Shown here one piece after another: positions 31,047 to 40,296 of a stretch of 64,000 nt of DNA. Every line of letters starts with the position of its first letter. Within the stretch, counting starts at the first letter, position 1. The stretch comes from ZLKRG44 sp964555705 (lineage in GTDB: Bacteria; Planctomycetota; Phycisphaerae; Phycisphaerales; SM1A02). The position numbers were made by a program, and so were the translations under genes. The stretch covers positions 1-64,000 of the forward strand of contig CAZKTN010000008.1 of the NCBI GenBank assembly GCA_964555705.1. The letters run 5' to 3'. The notes under the pieces are model-generated. The model searched no databases. It had not been told where the DNA came from and saw only the letters and a program-made list of their open reading frames with translations.

Positions 31047-31636
31047 TTCCGCGCAACGCCACTGCACGCGCCGTGACTGCGCGTACCGTCGCGTGCGCCA
31101 TGATCGGCACGCTGCTCGCTGCGCTCGGCTGCGGACCCTCGAAGGTCGCCAACCGCGACCCTGTGGGCGATGCGTTCCCGAGCGTGCAGGGCAAGGCGCT
31201 TTCGGGCGAATCGGTGGACATCCCCAAGGCGTACGCAGGCGCGCCCGTAATCCTGATGGTGGGCTACCTGCAGGAGACGCAGTTCGACCTCGACCGCTGG
31301 ACATTCGGCATCATGCAGGCAAAGCCGCCGGTGAAGGCTGTCGAGATCCCGACGATTCCGGGCCTCGTGCCGAGCATGATCTCGGGCTGGATCGACTCCG
31401 GCATGCGCAGCGGCATCCCCGAGGAGGACTGGCCTGCGGTGGTGTGCGTCTACGGCTCTCCTGCGCAGCAGATCGTCGACCTCACCGGCAACCGCGGCGG
31501 GCGCAACGGCCGCATCCTGCTGCTCGATGGCGAGGGACGCGTGCGGTGGTTCCACGACCGCGGGTTTTCCGCCGCGAAGCTCGCCGAGCTCGACGCCGCG
31601 GCGCGTGCACTCGTCGGCGGCGCCAGCGCCGGCTGA
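31043..31636 (+). CDS. Lipoprotein with a thioredoxin-like/ATP10-type fold
   Basis: 197 residues from a GTG at 31043 that overlaps the clpB stop by 4 bases, so translation is coupled. The lipobox is LAALGC near residue 30. The remainder (SGESVDIPKAYAGAPVILMVGYLQETQFDLDRWTF) resembles the peroxiredoxin-like fold of the yeast ATP10 family, with a strand-loop ILLLDGEGRVRWFHDRGFS at its end. No CxxC is present, so it is not a redox thioredoxin. Function unknown. Confidence 0.68.
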
Positions 31637-31672
31637 GTCGATTCGCATCTGCAAGGCAAGTAGCCTTGCGCC

Positions 31673-32623
31673 ATGCCCGTTTCCGCCACATCGAAGATCA
31701 ACGAGCGCCCCATCTCCGCCCAGAACGGATGGGCCATGCTGCCCCTGATGCTGATCGGCCTCGGTGTCGGCGTCTTCCTGGTCATCCGCGGCATCACGCA
31801 CCAGGCGTGGCCGCCCGGCATCGTCGGCGGCACGCTTGCGCTCTTCTGCATGATCGGGTTCTTCGGGCTCTTCATCGTCAACCCCAACGAGAGCCGCGTC
31901 ATTGTCTTCTTCGGCGTGTACCGGGGCACTGTCCGAAAGGTGGGCTTCCACTGGGTCAACCCCTTCAGCGTGAAGCGCCGCATCAGCCTGCGTGTCCGCA
32001 CCTTCGAGACCGGATCGTCGAGCACACCCGACGTGAAGGACCCGACCACCGGCAAGGTCATCTCCGCGGGCACCCGCTCGCGGGGGATGATCAAGGTCAA
32101 CGACCGCGACGGCAACCCGATCGAGATCGCAGCCGTCGTCGTGTGGCAGGTCACCGACACCGCGAAGGCGCTCTTCAGCGTCGACAGCTACCAGAGCTTC
32201 GTCGAGATCCAGTCCGAGAGCGCGCTGCGCAACCTCGCGAGCCAGTACCACTACGACTCGCCTGACGAGGATGCGGTGAGCCTGCGCGGCAACACCGACC
32301 TCATCGGCGAGCGGCTCCGCGACGAGCTGCACCAGCGGCTCGCGCAGGCAGGAGTCGAGGTACTCGAGGCGCGCATCTCGAGCCTCGCGTACGCGCCCGA
32401 GATTGCGGCGGCAATGCTTCGCCGGCAGCAGGCGAGCGCAGTCATCGCTGCGCGGACGAAGATCGTCGAGGGCGCAGTGAGCATGGTGGAGATGGCGCTC
32501 GCGCGCATCCAGGAGCGGGGCGTCGTGGAGCTGGCGCCGCAGCAGAAGGCGCAGATCGTGGGGAACCTGCTCGTGATCCTCTGCAGCGACCGCGACGCGC
32601 AGCCGGTCGTTCAGACGTCGTAG
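31673..32623 (+). CDS. SPFH (stomatin/prohibitin/flotillin) family membrane protein
   Basis: 316 residues. Two hydrophobic segments lie near the N-terminus (MLPLMLIGLGVGVFLVIRG and GGTLALFCMIGFFGLFIV), then the SPFH domain (NPNESRVIVFFGVYRGTVRK to EARISSLAYAPEI). SPFH proteins form membrane microdomain scaffolds, often with proteases. The coiled-coil tail is short. It follows the ATP10-like lipoprotein by 36 bp and may form a stress-response set with clpB, though no NfeD partner is present. Confidence 0.88.
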   Translation: MPVSATSKINERPISAQNGWAMLPLMLIGLGVGVFLVIRGITHQAWPPGIVGGTLALFCMIGFFGLFIVNPNESRVIVFFGVYRGTVRKVGFHWVNPFSVKRRISLRVRTFETGSSSTPDVKDPTTGKVISAGTRSRGMIKVNDRDGNPIEIAAVVVWQVTDTAKALFSVDSYQSFVEIQSESALRNLASQYHYDSPDEDAVSLRGNTDLIGERLRDELHQRLAQAGVEVLEARISSLAYAPEIAAAMLRRQQASAVIAARTKIVEGAVSMVEMALARIQERGVVELAPQQKAQIVGNLLVILCSDRDAQPVVQTS

Positions 32624-32629
32624 GCGGGC

Positions 32630-33535
32630 TCAGCGCTCCGCGAGCAGCGACTGCCTCGCCGCGGCGAGCTTCGCCTGCTGCACCGGATCGAGCACCGGGT
32701 ACGCAAGATCGAGCGACGCGAGCGTGTGGATGACCACGCCCGCCACCACAAGCCGAGTGAACCACTTGTTGTCGGCGGGCACCACGAACCATGGTGCCTC
32801 GGGCGTCGCGGTGGCCCTGATCGCAGCCTCATACGCATCCATGTAGTCGTCCCAGTGCGCCCGCTCGGCCACATCCGCCTCGCTGAACTTCCAGTTCTTC
32901 GACGGGTTCTCGATGCGCTCAAGAAACCGCCTGCGCTGCTCCTCGCGCGAGACGTTCAGGAAGAACTTGCGGATCACGGTGCCGTTGCGCGAGAGGTAGC
33001 GCTCGTACGAGCGGATGTCCTTGAGCCGCTCGTCCCAGATGTCCTTCGTCACCAGCGAAGGAGGCAGCTGCTGTGCGCGCAGGATGCCCTCGTGCACGCG
33101 CACGACCAGCACCTCCTCGTAGTAGGAGCGGTTGAAGATGCCGATCTTGCCGCGCGACGGGAGCGCGCGCGAGCAGCGCCAGAGGAAGTCGTGGTCGAGC
33201 TCCTGGTGCGATGGCGCCTTGAAGGGGTGCACGTCGCACCCTTGCGGGTTCACGCCGCTCATCACGTGCTTGATCACGCCATCCTTGCCCGCGGCATCCA
33301 TCGCCTGGAAGATGAGCAGGATCGACCACCGGTTCTGCGCGTAGAGCTTGTCCTGCATCTCGGCGAGCACGCGCACGCCCTCGGCGAGCATCTCCTGCGC
33401 GCGCGGCTTGTCCCTGCCCGACAGCGCCCCGGTATCCGCAGGATCATGGTCCTTGAGCCGGAACGAATCCCCATCCGTGACGCCATAGCGCTTGACCGCG
33501 CGGTGAGCCTGATCGACGAGCTCAGAAGTGTCCAT
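32630..33535 (-). CDS. ppk2: Polyphosphate kinase 2 (PPK2) family protein
   Basis: 301 residues. It transfers phosphate between polyphosphate and nucleotides. The Walker-like FQAMDAAGKDGVIKHV and the lid region FNRSYYEEVLVVRVH are characteristic. The start at 33535 (MDTSELVDQAHRAV) avoids an implausible extension. It ends 7 bp from the convergent SPFH gene. Single-domain PPK2 members may phosphorylate AMP, ADP or both; the class cannot be read with confidence here. Confidence 0.92.
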   Translation of the reverse strand: MDTSELVDQAHRAVKRYGVTDGDSFRLKDHDPADTGALSGRDKPRAQEMLAEGVRVLAEMQDKLYAQNRWSILLIFQAMDAAGKDGVIKHVMSGVNPQGCDVHPFKAPSHQELDHDFLWRCSRALPSRGKIGIFNRSYYEEVLVVRVHEGILRAQQLPPSLVTKDIWDERLKDIRSYERYLSRNGTVIRKFFLNVSREEQRRRFLERIENPSKNWKFSEADVAERAHWDDYMDAYEAAIRATATPEAPWFVVPADNKWFTRLVVAGVVIHTLASLDLAYPVLDPVQQAKLAAARQSLLAER

Positions 33536-33628
33536 GCAGAAGTGAGGTCGGCTTGCGCGCAGCCGATGGTGCAACAATTGCCCGGACGGCCTGTGCGTCA
33601 GGCACGCGCGTGCCGCGGCAGCGGCGCC

Positions 33629-34504
33629 CTAGGACACACGCTGCGCAACCGACGGACTGCGGCGCGCGCTGCGCAGCAGCCACAGGTGCACTGGAGCGCT
33701 CGTGCCGAGCACGGCAAGGATCCAGCACACCGGGATGCCCAGCGCCAGTCCCAGTCGCGGGTAGAGCGCCGCCGACAGCGCTGCATATGCGCCGACGCTC
33801 AGCGAGCCGAGCGCCATCGGTCCGGTCGCGCCTGTCGGAACGCCGCGTCCCTGCGCTATCCATGTCGCGACCATCGTCGTCAGGAAGATCGCAGGGAACG
33901 TGCTTGCGATCCCCGATGCGATGGGCCAGCCCGCTTGGGCCACCATGGCAGATGCGGCGATGGCGAGGCCTGCGGCCGTGCCGCGCATGAGGAGCGTCAC
34001 CGCGCCCACACGGCGGTGGCCCCGCGGCGCATGGTGCGAGATGCGCCAAAGGGCCGCTCCAAGCGCAAGCGTCAGAAGCCAGCCTGCGGCACCGCACGCG
34101 GCGGCCACCGCCACCGACGGGTCGGCCGCATGTTCGGCGATGACGACCGCCGTCGAGCCAGTCGCCCACACGCACACGCTCGCGGCCAGCGTGCACCACA
34201 TCCTTCTCGAATCGCTCCACGCCAGCGGCAGCCGCTGCGGCATCAGGCGCCACGTCGCGAGCACGCATCCGCACAGCAGCATGCCGACGGGGACCAGTGC
34301 CATCGACACGCGGAACGACTCGAGCGCGCCCGCCGCATCCGGCAGCGAGAGCCAGATCGCCGCAGTCGCAGGCACAATCGTGGTGGGCACTGTCGCCAGC
34401 ACGCCGCCAATGCGGCCACCAAGTCGCTCCACGGCGACGGTGGCCGCGACAGCGACAAGGGCAGCGGCGCCCGCCGCAAGCGCAACATGCGCAACATCGA
34501 TCAC
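33629..34504 (-). CDS. Integral membrane protein with an internal repeat
   Basis: 291 residues, about nine hydrophobic helices. Two segments look duplicated: GVLATVPTTIVPATAAIW in the first half and ASTFPAIFLTTMVATWIA in the second, suggesting an inverted or tandem repeat as in many small permeases. There is no known signature. It overlaps the GAF-protein gene by 4 bp (ATGA) and is probably co-transcribed with it. Confidence 0.72.
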   Translation of the reverse strand: MIDVAHVALAAGAAALVAVAATVAVERLGGRIGGVLATVPTTIVPATAAIWLSLPDAAGALESFRVSMALVPVGMLLCGCVLATWRLMPQRLPLAWSDSRRMWCTLAASVCVWATGSTAVVIAEHAADPSVAVAAACGAAGWLLTLALGAALWRISHHAPRGHRRVGAVTLLMRGTAAGLAIAASAMVAQAGWPIASGIASTFPAIFLTTMVATWIAQGRGVPTGATGPMALGSLSVGAYAALSAALYPRLGLALGIPVCWILAVLGTSAPVHLWLLRSARRSPSVAQRVS

Positions 34505-34965
34505 GATGCGGCGGGCCCTGCGTGCGCAGTGTGCGCCGCAATCGCGCGCGCACGCTCGAGAAGCCCGTTGACCTCATCTGGCGTGAAGGTCCGCGCGGAG
34601 CGGTTCGCGATGCCCAGCACGGCCCGAAGCGCGCCGCCGCCGTCGATGCACGGCACCGTGATCGCGCCCTCCATGCCGGTGGCGCGCGCACCCGGCCGCG
34701 ACTGGCCCGACGCATCCTCCTGCAGGTTGCACACCGTCACAGGCTCGAGCCGCTGCGCAGCGAGGCCTGCAAGCCCCTTGCCCACCGGGATGCGGCGGAT
34801 TGCATCCATCACAGGCGGCGGATAGAGGCCCACGATCGCCGTGAGGTGAAGGTGGCCGTCATCGCCCAAACGGTGCACCGTGCCGGATTCGGCCGCGAAG
34901 TGGGCGATGGCCGCCTCAAGCGACGCCTGGTCCGCTGGCGATGCGGGCATGTGGGTGTCGGTCAT
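34501..34965 (-). CDS. GAF domain protein
   Basis: 154 residues. LHLTAIVGLYPPPVMDAIRR, PVGKGLAGLAAQRLEPVTVCNL and GALRAVLGIANRSARTFTPDEVN fit a stand-alone GAF sensor or ligand-binding domain (cyclic nucleotide, nitrite or haem in other proteins). No output domain is attached. It is translationally coupled to the downstream membrane protein gene (overlap 34501-34504), so it may regulate or sit beside that protein. Confidence 0.82.
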   Translation of the reverse strand: MTDTHMPASPADQASLEAAIAHFAAESGTVHRLGDDGHLHLTAIVGLYPPPVMDAIRRIPVGKGLAGLAAQRLEPVTVCNLQEDASGQSRPGARATGMEGAITVPCIDGGGALRAVLGIANRSARTFTPDEVNGLLERARAIAAHTAHAGPAAS

Positions 34966-34984
34966 GGAGCGATCGTATGGCGTC

Positions 34985-35572
34985 ATGCGATTACGCTGCA
35001 TGCAGATGCAGGACGCCGCCGAGATCGTTCGCACGCTAGGGATGCAGAGGCACCCCGAAGGTGGCTGGTACGTCGAGATTCACAGGTCGCCGCTGCGCGT
35101 AAGGCCAGTTGCACAAGGCGAGTGCAACGCGCATCACGGCGACCGCAGTCCGTCCCGCGATGCAGGCGATGAACAACGTGCGGCTGTAGCCGATCAAGCC
35201 TCCCGTGCGGCGATGACATCCATCTACTACCTGCTCGAGCGTGGCCAGCGATCGCACTGGCACCGTGTCGATGCCGACGAGCTGTGGGCATGGCACGCGG
35301 GCGCGCCAATGGAGCTTTCGATCGCAGCGGTGCATGACCGGGGCGGCGGCCACGCCACGCCTGCGCGCGCGTCGGACGGTCCCGCACACCAGATCGCAGT
35401 GCACCGTCTTGGCATGAACCTTGCCGCCGGCGAGCGCCCACAGGCTGTGGTGCCCGCGCATGCGTGGCAGAGTGCGCAGCCGCTTGGCGACTGGAGCCTC
35501 ATCGGATGCGTCGTGGCGCCGGGTTTCGAGTTCGCGCACTTCGAGCTCGCTCCCCCGGGATGGTCGCCCTGA
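34985..35572 (+). CDS. Cupin of the DUF985 family
   Basis: About 195 residues. The DUF985 cupin core is visible in HPEGGWYVEIHRS, SIYYLLERGQRSHWHRVDADELW and GCVVAPGFEFAHFELAP. A hydrophilic insert of about 35 residues (GECNAHHGDRSPSRDAGDEQ) splits the first and second strands, so the protein is longer than usual (150-170). Its metal-binding His/Glu positions are kept. The physiological substrate is unknown. The start is either 34985 or 35000. Confidence 0.82.
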   Translation: MRLRCMQMQDAAEIVRTLGMQRHPEGGWYVEIHRSPLRVRPVAQGECNAHHGDRSPSRDAGDEQRAAVADQASRAAMTSIYYLLERGQRSHWHRVDADELWAWHAGAPMELSIAAVHDRGGGHATPARASDGPAHQIAVHRLGMNLAAGERPQAVVPAHAWQSAQPLGDWSLIGCVVAPGFEFAHFELAPPGWSP

Positions 35573-35654
35573 CGTGACGGCGCGCTCGAGGGCCTGCCGC
35601 AGGACCAGACGATGGGCCTCACGCGCGGCCAGATGCGCCCCCTAGCATCAGGCA

Positions 35655-36707
35655 ATGCACCACCGCAACAGCGTCCTTCGGTCCCTGCTGGCGATCATCC
35701 CCTGCGCGCTCGCCGCATGCGGCGTGCAGGAGAACCTGCCGGCCGAGGCAGTGCCCGCCGACACCGTGATTGTCGTCCGGGTCGATCCCGCCACGATGCA
35801 GGGCCCGATGGTCCGCGATGCGATGGATGCGGTCGTGAAGATCGCCGGCCGCTCGACGAACCCGCAGATCGTGCAGCTCTCTGGACTGATCCAGCTCCAG
35901 TCGCTCTCGATGGATGAGGCCGAGTCGAAGACCACGGACGCCGCGATGGCTGCGCTTGCGGAGGCAGGCGCCACGGCCATCTGGGTGGTTGTGCCCGAAT
36001 CGTCGCTCTCCAGCGCCGGTGAGCTCGCCGCAGATGCAGTCGATGCCGACGCTGATGACCTCCTCGAGTACGGCACCGCACTCGTGCAGGCGAAGACCCG
36101 CGATGCGGGACCGGCGATCGAGAAGGCTCTGCGAGCAATGGACGATGACCTCGCGTCGTGCACGGCCACATCGGTTGCGCCCGGATGGTTCGCGGTCCGC
36201 ATGTCCGCGGACCAGCCGCTCCCCAAGGGCGGCGACGCGGCGATGGCCAGGGCGTTCGAGTCGGCGATCGCGCGCCAGTCGGGGGCGTCGATGGCGATGG
36301 CCATGAGGATGACCGACTCGATGCGTGCGGCCCTCGATTCGGATGACGAGATGATGCTTCAGGCGCAGATGATGGTCGGCCGCGTCGTCTCCGCGCTCGA
36401 GAGGCTGCAGATGCTCTCGGCCTCCGTGACCTTCGGCAAGGATCCTTCGATCCGCGCGCGAATGGCCTTCGGCACCGACAGCGACGCGGCCGAGTTCAAC
36501 GCCGCATGGGACGAGACGCTGCAGACGATCCTTGGGTTCATCCAGATGCAGTCGATGATGGCTGAGGGCGGCGAGGAGGACGGCGATGAGCCTGCACCCA
36601 AGCCGACCCAGTGGGGCCCCGTGTTCGACGGACTCAAGATGCGCCAGGAGGGCGCGTCGCTCTCGCTCACGCTCGACCAGGAGCGGATGCGCGCCATGAT
36701 GAAGTGA
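35655..36707 (+). CDS. Lipoprotein of unknown function
   Basis: 350 residues. The lipobox is ALAACG near residue 22. The rest is an alanine-rich, mainly helical region with repeated MRxxD and Met-rich strings and a C-terminal Glu/Asp-rich tail (GGEEDGDEPAPKP). It is similar in style (opening PADTVIVVRVDPATMQGP) to the exported protein at 4423-6216, which opens PADAVSVVAIPSL. The two may share a paralogous fold. It overlaps aroC by 41 bp at the 3' ends. Confidence 0.7.
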   Translation: MHHRNSVLRSLLAIIPCALAACGVQENLPAEAVPADTVIVVRVDPATMQGPMVRDAMDAVVKIAGRSTNPQIVQLSGLIQLQSLSMDEAESKTTDAAMAALAEAGATAIWVVVPESSLSSAGELAADAVDADADDLLEYGTALVQAKTRDAGPAIEKALRAMDDDLASCTATSVAPGWFAVRMSADQPLPKGGDAAMARAFESAIARQSGASMAMAMRMTDSMRAALDSDDEMMLQAQMMVGRVVSALERLQMLSASVTFGKDPSIRARMAFGTDSDAAEFNAAWDETLQTILGFIQMQSMMAEGGEEDGDEPAPKPTQWGPVFDGLKMRQEGASLSLTLDQERMRAMMK

Positions 36708-37863
36708 GCGCACGCGCGGCCGACAGGTAGTTCCGCACGTTCTCCGACATCTCGTCGAGAGAGTCGCCCCCGAACTTCGCGCGCAGCGCGCGGGCGACCT
36801 CGAACGCCACCACGTTCTCCATCACCACGCTCGCGGCCGCGACAGCGCAGATGTCAGACCGCTCGTACTGGCTGGTGACCGCCTCGCCGGTGCGCAGGTC
36901 GACGCTCGGAAGCCCCTGAAGCAGCGTGCTGATGGGCTTCATGGCGCCGCGCACCACAATCGGCATGCCGTTTGTCATGCCGCCCTCGAGGCCGCCCGCG
37001 TTGTTGGAGGGGCGCACGAACCCTAGGTGCGGCTCTGCAGCGCGTGCGGCATCGAATGCGATCGGGTCGTGCACCGCACTTCCCATGCGCGCAGCCGCTT
37101 CCTTGCCGAGCCCGATCTCCACCGACTTGAAGGCCTGGATCCCCATCACCGCCGCCGCAAGATGCGCATCAAGCCTCTGGTCCGAGCTCGCGCAGGACCC
37201 GAGACCCGGCATCACGCCGAACACGTGCACCTCGCAGATGCCGCCGACCGTGTCCTTGCGCTCCTTGGCGGTGCGGATGTGCGCCGCGATGCGCTCATCG
37301 GTGGCAGGATCCGGGCAGTACACCTCGCTGGAGTCGCGCGCCGCACGAAGCGATGCAAGGTCACCTGGCTGGGGCACGCCATCCCACATCGCATCGAGTG
37401 CGCCACGCACGAACCCGAGCACCTCGATGCCGAACGGTCGCAGCAGGCTTCTCGCCAGCGCGCCAGCAGCCGTACGAGCCGCAGTCTCTCGCGCGCTTGC
37501 TCGCTCGAGCGTCGCCCTGCAGTCGTCGGTGAGCCACTTGATGCTGCCGGCAAGGTCCGCATGGCCAGGCCGCGGCCTGTGCACCGGTGGCGTGCGCTCA
37601 GGGTCGTCTATGCGCGAGTCGCGGTTGGCGATGCGCAGCGCGACTGGACTGCCGATCGTGCGGCCGAGCCTGACGCCGGAGAGGATCTCCACGCTGTCGT
37701 GCTCGATGCGCTGCCGCGCACCACGGCCGTATCCGCCTTGCCTGCGCGCGAGCTCCGCATCGATGAGCGCCGTGTCCACCTGCACTCCCGCCGGCATGCC
37801 CTCCACCACCGCAAGCATGCAAGGCCCGTGCGACTCGCCAGCGGTGCGGTACGAGAGTTCCAC
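36667..37863 (-). CDS. aroC: Chorismate synthase
   Basis: 398 residues. It forms chorismate from EPSP using reduced FMN. The start MELSYRTAGESHGPCMLAVV and the signatures RPGHADL and ARETAARTAAGALA are typical. It lies 9 bp after the aroDE frame on the same strand, so the two are surely co-transcribed. The sequence is complete. Confidence 0.96.
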   Translation of the reverse strand: MELSYRTAGESHGPCMLAVVEGMPAGVQVDTALIDAELARRQGGYGRGARQRIEHDSVEILSGVRLGRTIGSPVALRIANRDSRIDDPERTPPVHRPRPGHADLAGSIKWLTDDCRATLERASARETAARTAAGALARSLLRPFGIEVLGFVRGALDAMWDGVPQPGDLASLRAARDSSEVYCPDPATDERIAAHIRTAKERKDTVGGICEVHVFGVMPGLGSCASSDQRLDAHLAAAVMGIQAFKSVEIGLGKEAAARMGSAVHDPIAFDAARAAEPHLGFVRPSNNAGGLEGGMTNGMPIVVRGAMKPISTLLQGLPSVDLRTGEAVTSQYERSDICAVAAASVVMENVVAFEVARALRAKFGGDSLDEMSENVRNYLSAARALTSSWRASAPGRA

Positions 37864-37872
37864 GAAGCGATC

Positions 37873-40296
37873 CTAGCGCTGGCTGCCTGCGGCCGGCGCA
37901 GCCATTGCCGGCGGCTTGAGCCCAGGAAGCCCTGCGAGGAACAGCGTGCGCTGCGCCGCCTGCTCGAGCTGGCCACGTGCAGCACGCCACTGGATCAGCG
38001 CAGCAGTGTCAGGTGCGCCTCCACGGGACTGCGCAGACTGGCTGATGATGGCCACAGCCGAGGCCCAGAGGTCCGCCGCGGGATGCGCAGACTCGCCGTC
38101 GAGCGCATCGCACCAGGCTGCACGCTCGCTGCGGATGAGCAGCATGCGTGTCGAGCTCCATCCGGGCACTCCGGCGGCGAGCGCGCCGGCCACCAGGAAT
38201 CGTCGCGCATGCCACGCTGCCGTGACGTCCCCCGCACGGGACACCGAGTCCTCGAGCGCACGAACGGCTGCGAGCGCCGCACGAGCCTCCGCATGCGCAG
38301 CCGCTGCCGCAGCCTGTGCCCGTGCTGCACTCGCCGATGCGCTGCGCGTGCGCGCCTGCTGGATCGCGAACGCTGCTGGGTCGCCCGCCGGCGGCGAACC
38401 ATGCTGCCGCACCAGCGCATCGACGTCGCGCAGCGCAAGGTCGGCGCCGATTCGCGCACGCTCGGCAGCGACCGACGCATCGAGGGCTGCGCTCCGCCCC
38501 GTCGCCCCATCGGAGAGCACGCGGCCAAGCCCGCCCTCGACGAGCGCCCTCGCATCAGGAGGAAGCGATCCCCACGCGTCGGGGTCGGCGATGGACCTTG
38601 CCAGCGCACGGAGATCGAGCATGACGGCCTCGCCCTCCTCCGAGGGCGTCACGCCCGCAAGTGGCGCATGCGGCGCCTGAACCTCGAGGCCTCGCGCAAG
38701 CCTGAGCTGCGACACCCATGCGGGTGCGCCACCGGTCCGCATCGCGAGGCGCTCGAGCGCACCCCAAGTCTGCCCATCGTGGCGCACCACCGCATCGAGG
38801 CAACGCTGCTCGAGCGACGCAAACGACGCTGCGGCGGCGTCGAATGCCGCCATGTCACCCGCGCGCACGGCCTGCTCTGCGCGGTTCCGGGCGGCCGCGA
38901 GCTGCTCCAGCGCCGGTGCGACGTGCTGGGCCCAGCGCATGGAGTCGTCGCGGACAAGTGCGTCGAGCGCGCGCCGGTCCTCGTCATCCTGTACCTGCGC
39001 ATCAAGCGCCCGTATGCCAAGCTGCTCGAGCGCGGGCCGGAGCGACGTCAGCGAGTCGGGCAGCGCGTAGGCGGATGCGCGAGACGGCGGCAGTTCGCCA
39101 CGCTGCATTACCGCCGACGCGACATCCCGGGGCAGGGACTCCATCACCTCGACCGCGCCATCCTCGCCGACGATGCGTGCGATCGTCGGCGCCGAGTCGG
39201 CGAGCTGCGCATACGCAAGCGCCCGAATCGCCTGTGCACGGTCCGCACCGACGGACTCCGCCAGCGCCGCGAGCAGCGCCGCATCCTCCTCCTGGAGCAG
39301 CGTCTCCACGCCAGATGCTCGCTGCAGCGTCGGCGCGGGCTCCCCGGCAGCGGGCACCGAGCGCGAACCTGACGGTGCACGCCGCGTGCATGCCGCACGC
39401 CGGCGCGCCACCTCATCCTCCGCGGACATCCAGCGCGCACGTGTGTACGCGTCCACTGCGGCGAGTGCCGAGTCACGTGCCCGCGACTCCACAGCCGGCA
39501 TGCGCGCGACGACCACACGCATGAGCTGGGCACGCGACGCCCACTCGCGGACGAGATCGGGGTAGGCGCCTGCCAGCATCGCGCGAAGCACGGCCTCGCC
39601 TGCCGGCGCAGCCGCAGCGCAGTCGGCGGCGAGCGATGCCTCTGCGTCGAGCCATCTCGACCGGATGCCTCTCTCGGATGTACGCAGCTCATCTACGTCC
39701 TCGCCCGAGTCCGCCCGCGCACGCAGCTCCGCAAGCGCCCGGGCGCTGTCCTCCGAGATCCTCGCGTACGCGGAGACGGCGCTTCGCAGCTCGAACGGCA
39801 CGCCGTTGCGCGCGCTCGCGCGCAGCGCATCGACGGCTCCACCTGCCTCGCGCGCGCACTGCTCCGCCATCGCGCATCGCCGCGCACGTCGCCACGACTC
39901 GATCGCGGGCGCTGCGCTCTCGCCGAGAAGCTCAAGAAGCCGGTCGAGGAGCGTCCCGTCAACCTCCATGCGTGCGTCCATGTCCAGCGCTGCGCCCGAG
40001 CGCGATCCATTGGGGCGCGCACGTTCGGCGGCGGCCCATGCCGCAAGGTAGTCCCGGTGTGCCGCGCACACGTCAGGCCACTCCGCGGGAGAGATCGCAA
40101 TGAGGTCGCCGCACCACGCGCGGACCTCCTCGAAGAGGATCGGGTCCACCTGCCCGCCGAATGCGGGCGCGCGCGCATGGGCTGATGCGCCGCCGCGCGA
40201 CATCGGGGCGGCCGCACTTGCGGCGCGCGAATCGGCGATCGCGCACAGCATGACGATCACGGCCGCGCACAGGCAGGCGACCGGGCTCGAGAGCAC
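37873..40296 (-). other. Possible internal gene: exported alpha-helical protein inside the aroDE frame
   Basis: If translation restarts at the GTG at 40296, the product is 807 residues with a classical signal peptide (MLSSPVACLCAAVIVMLCAIADSRA) and a helical, Ala/Arg-rich body. Only weak ribosome-site sequence (GAAGG, 14 bases upstream) precedes it. There is no stop between AroE and this point, so this is an alternative reading, not an independent proven gene. Confidence 0.4.
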
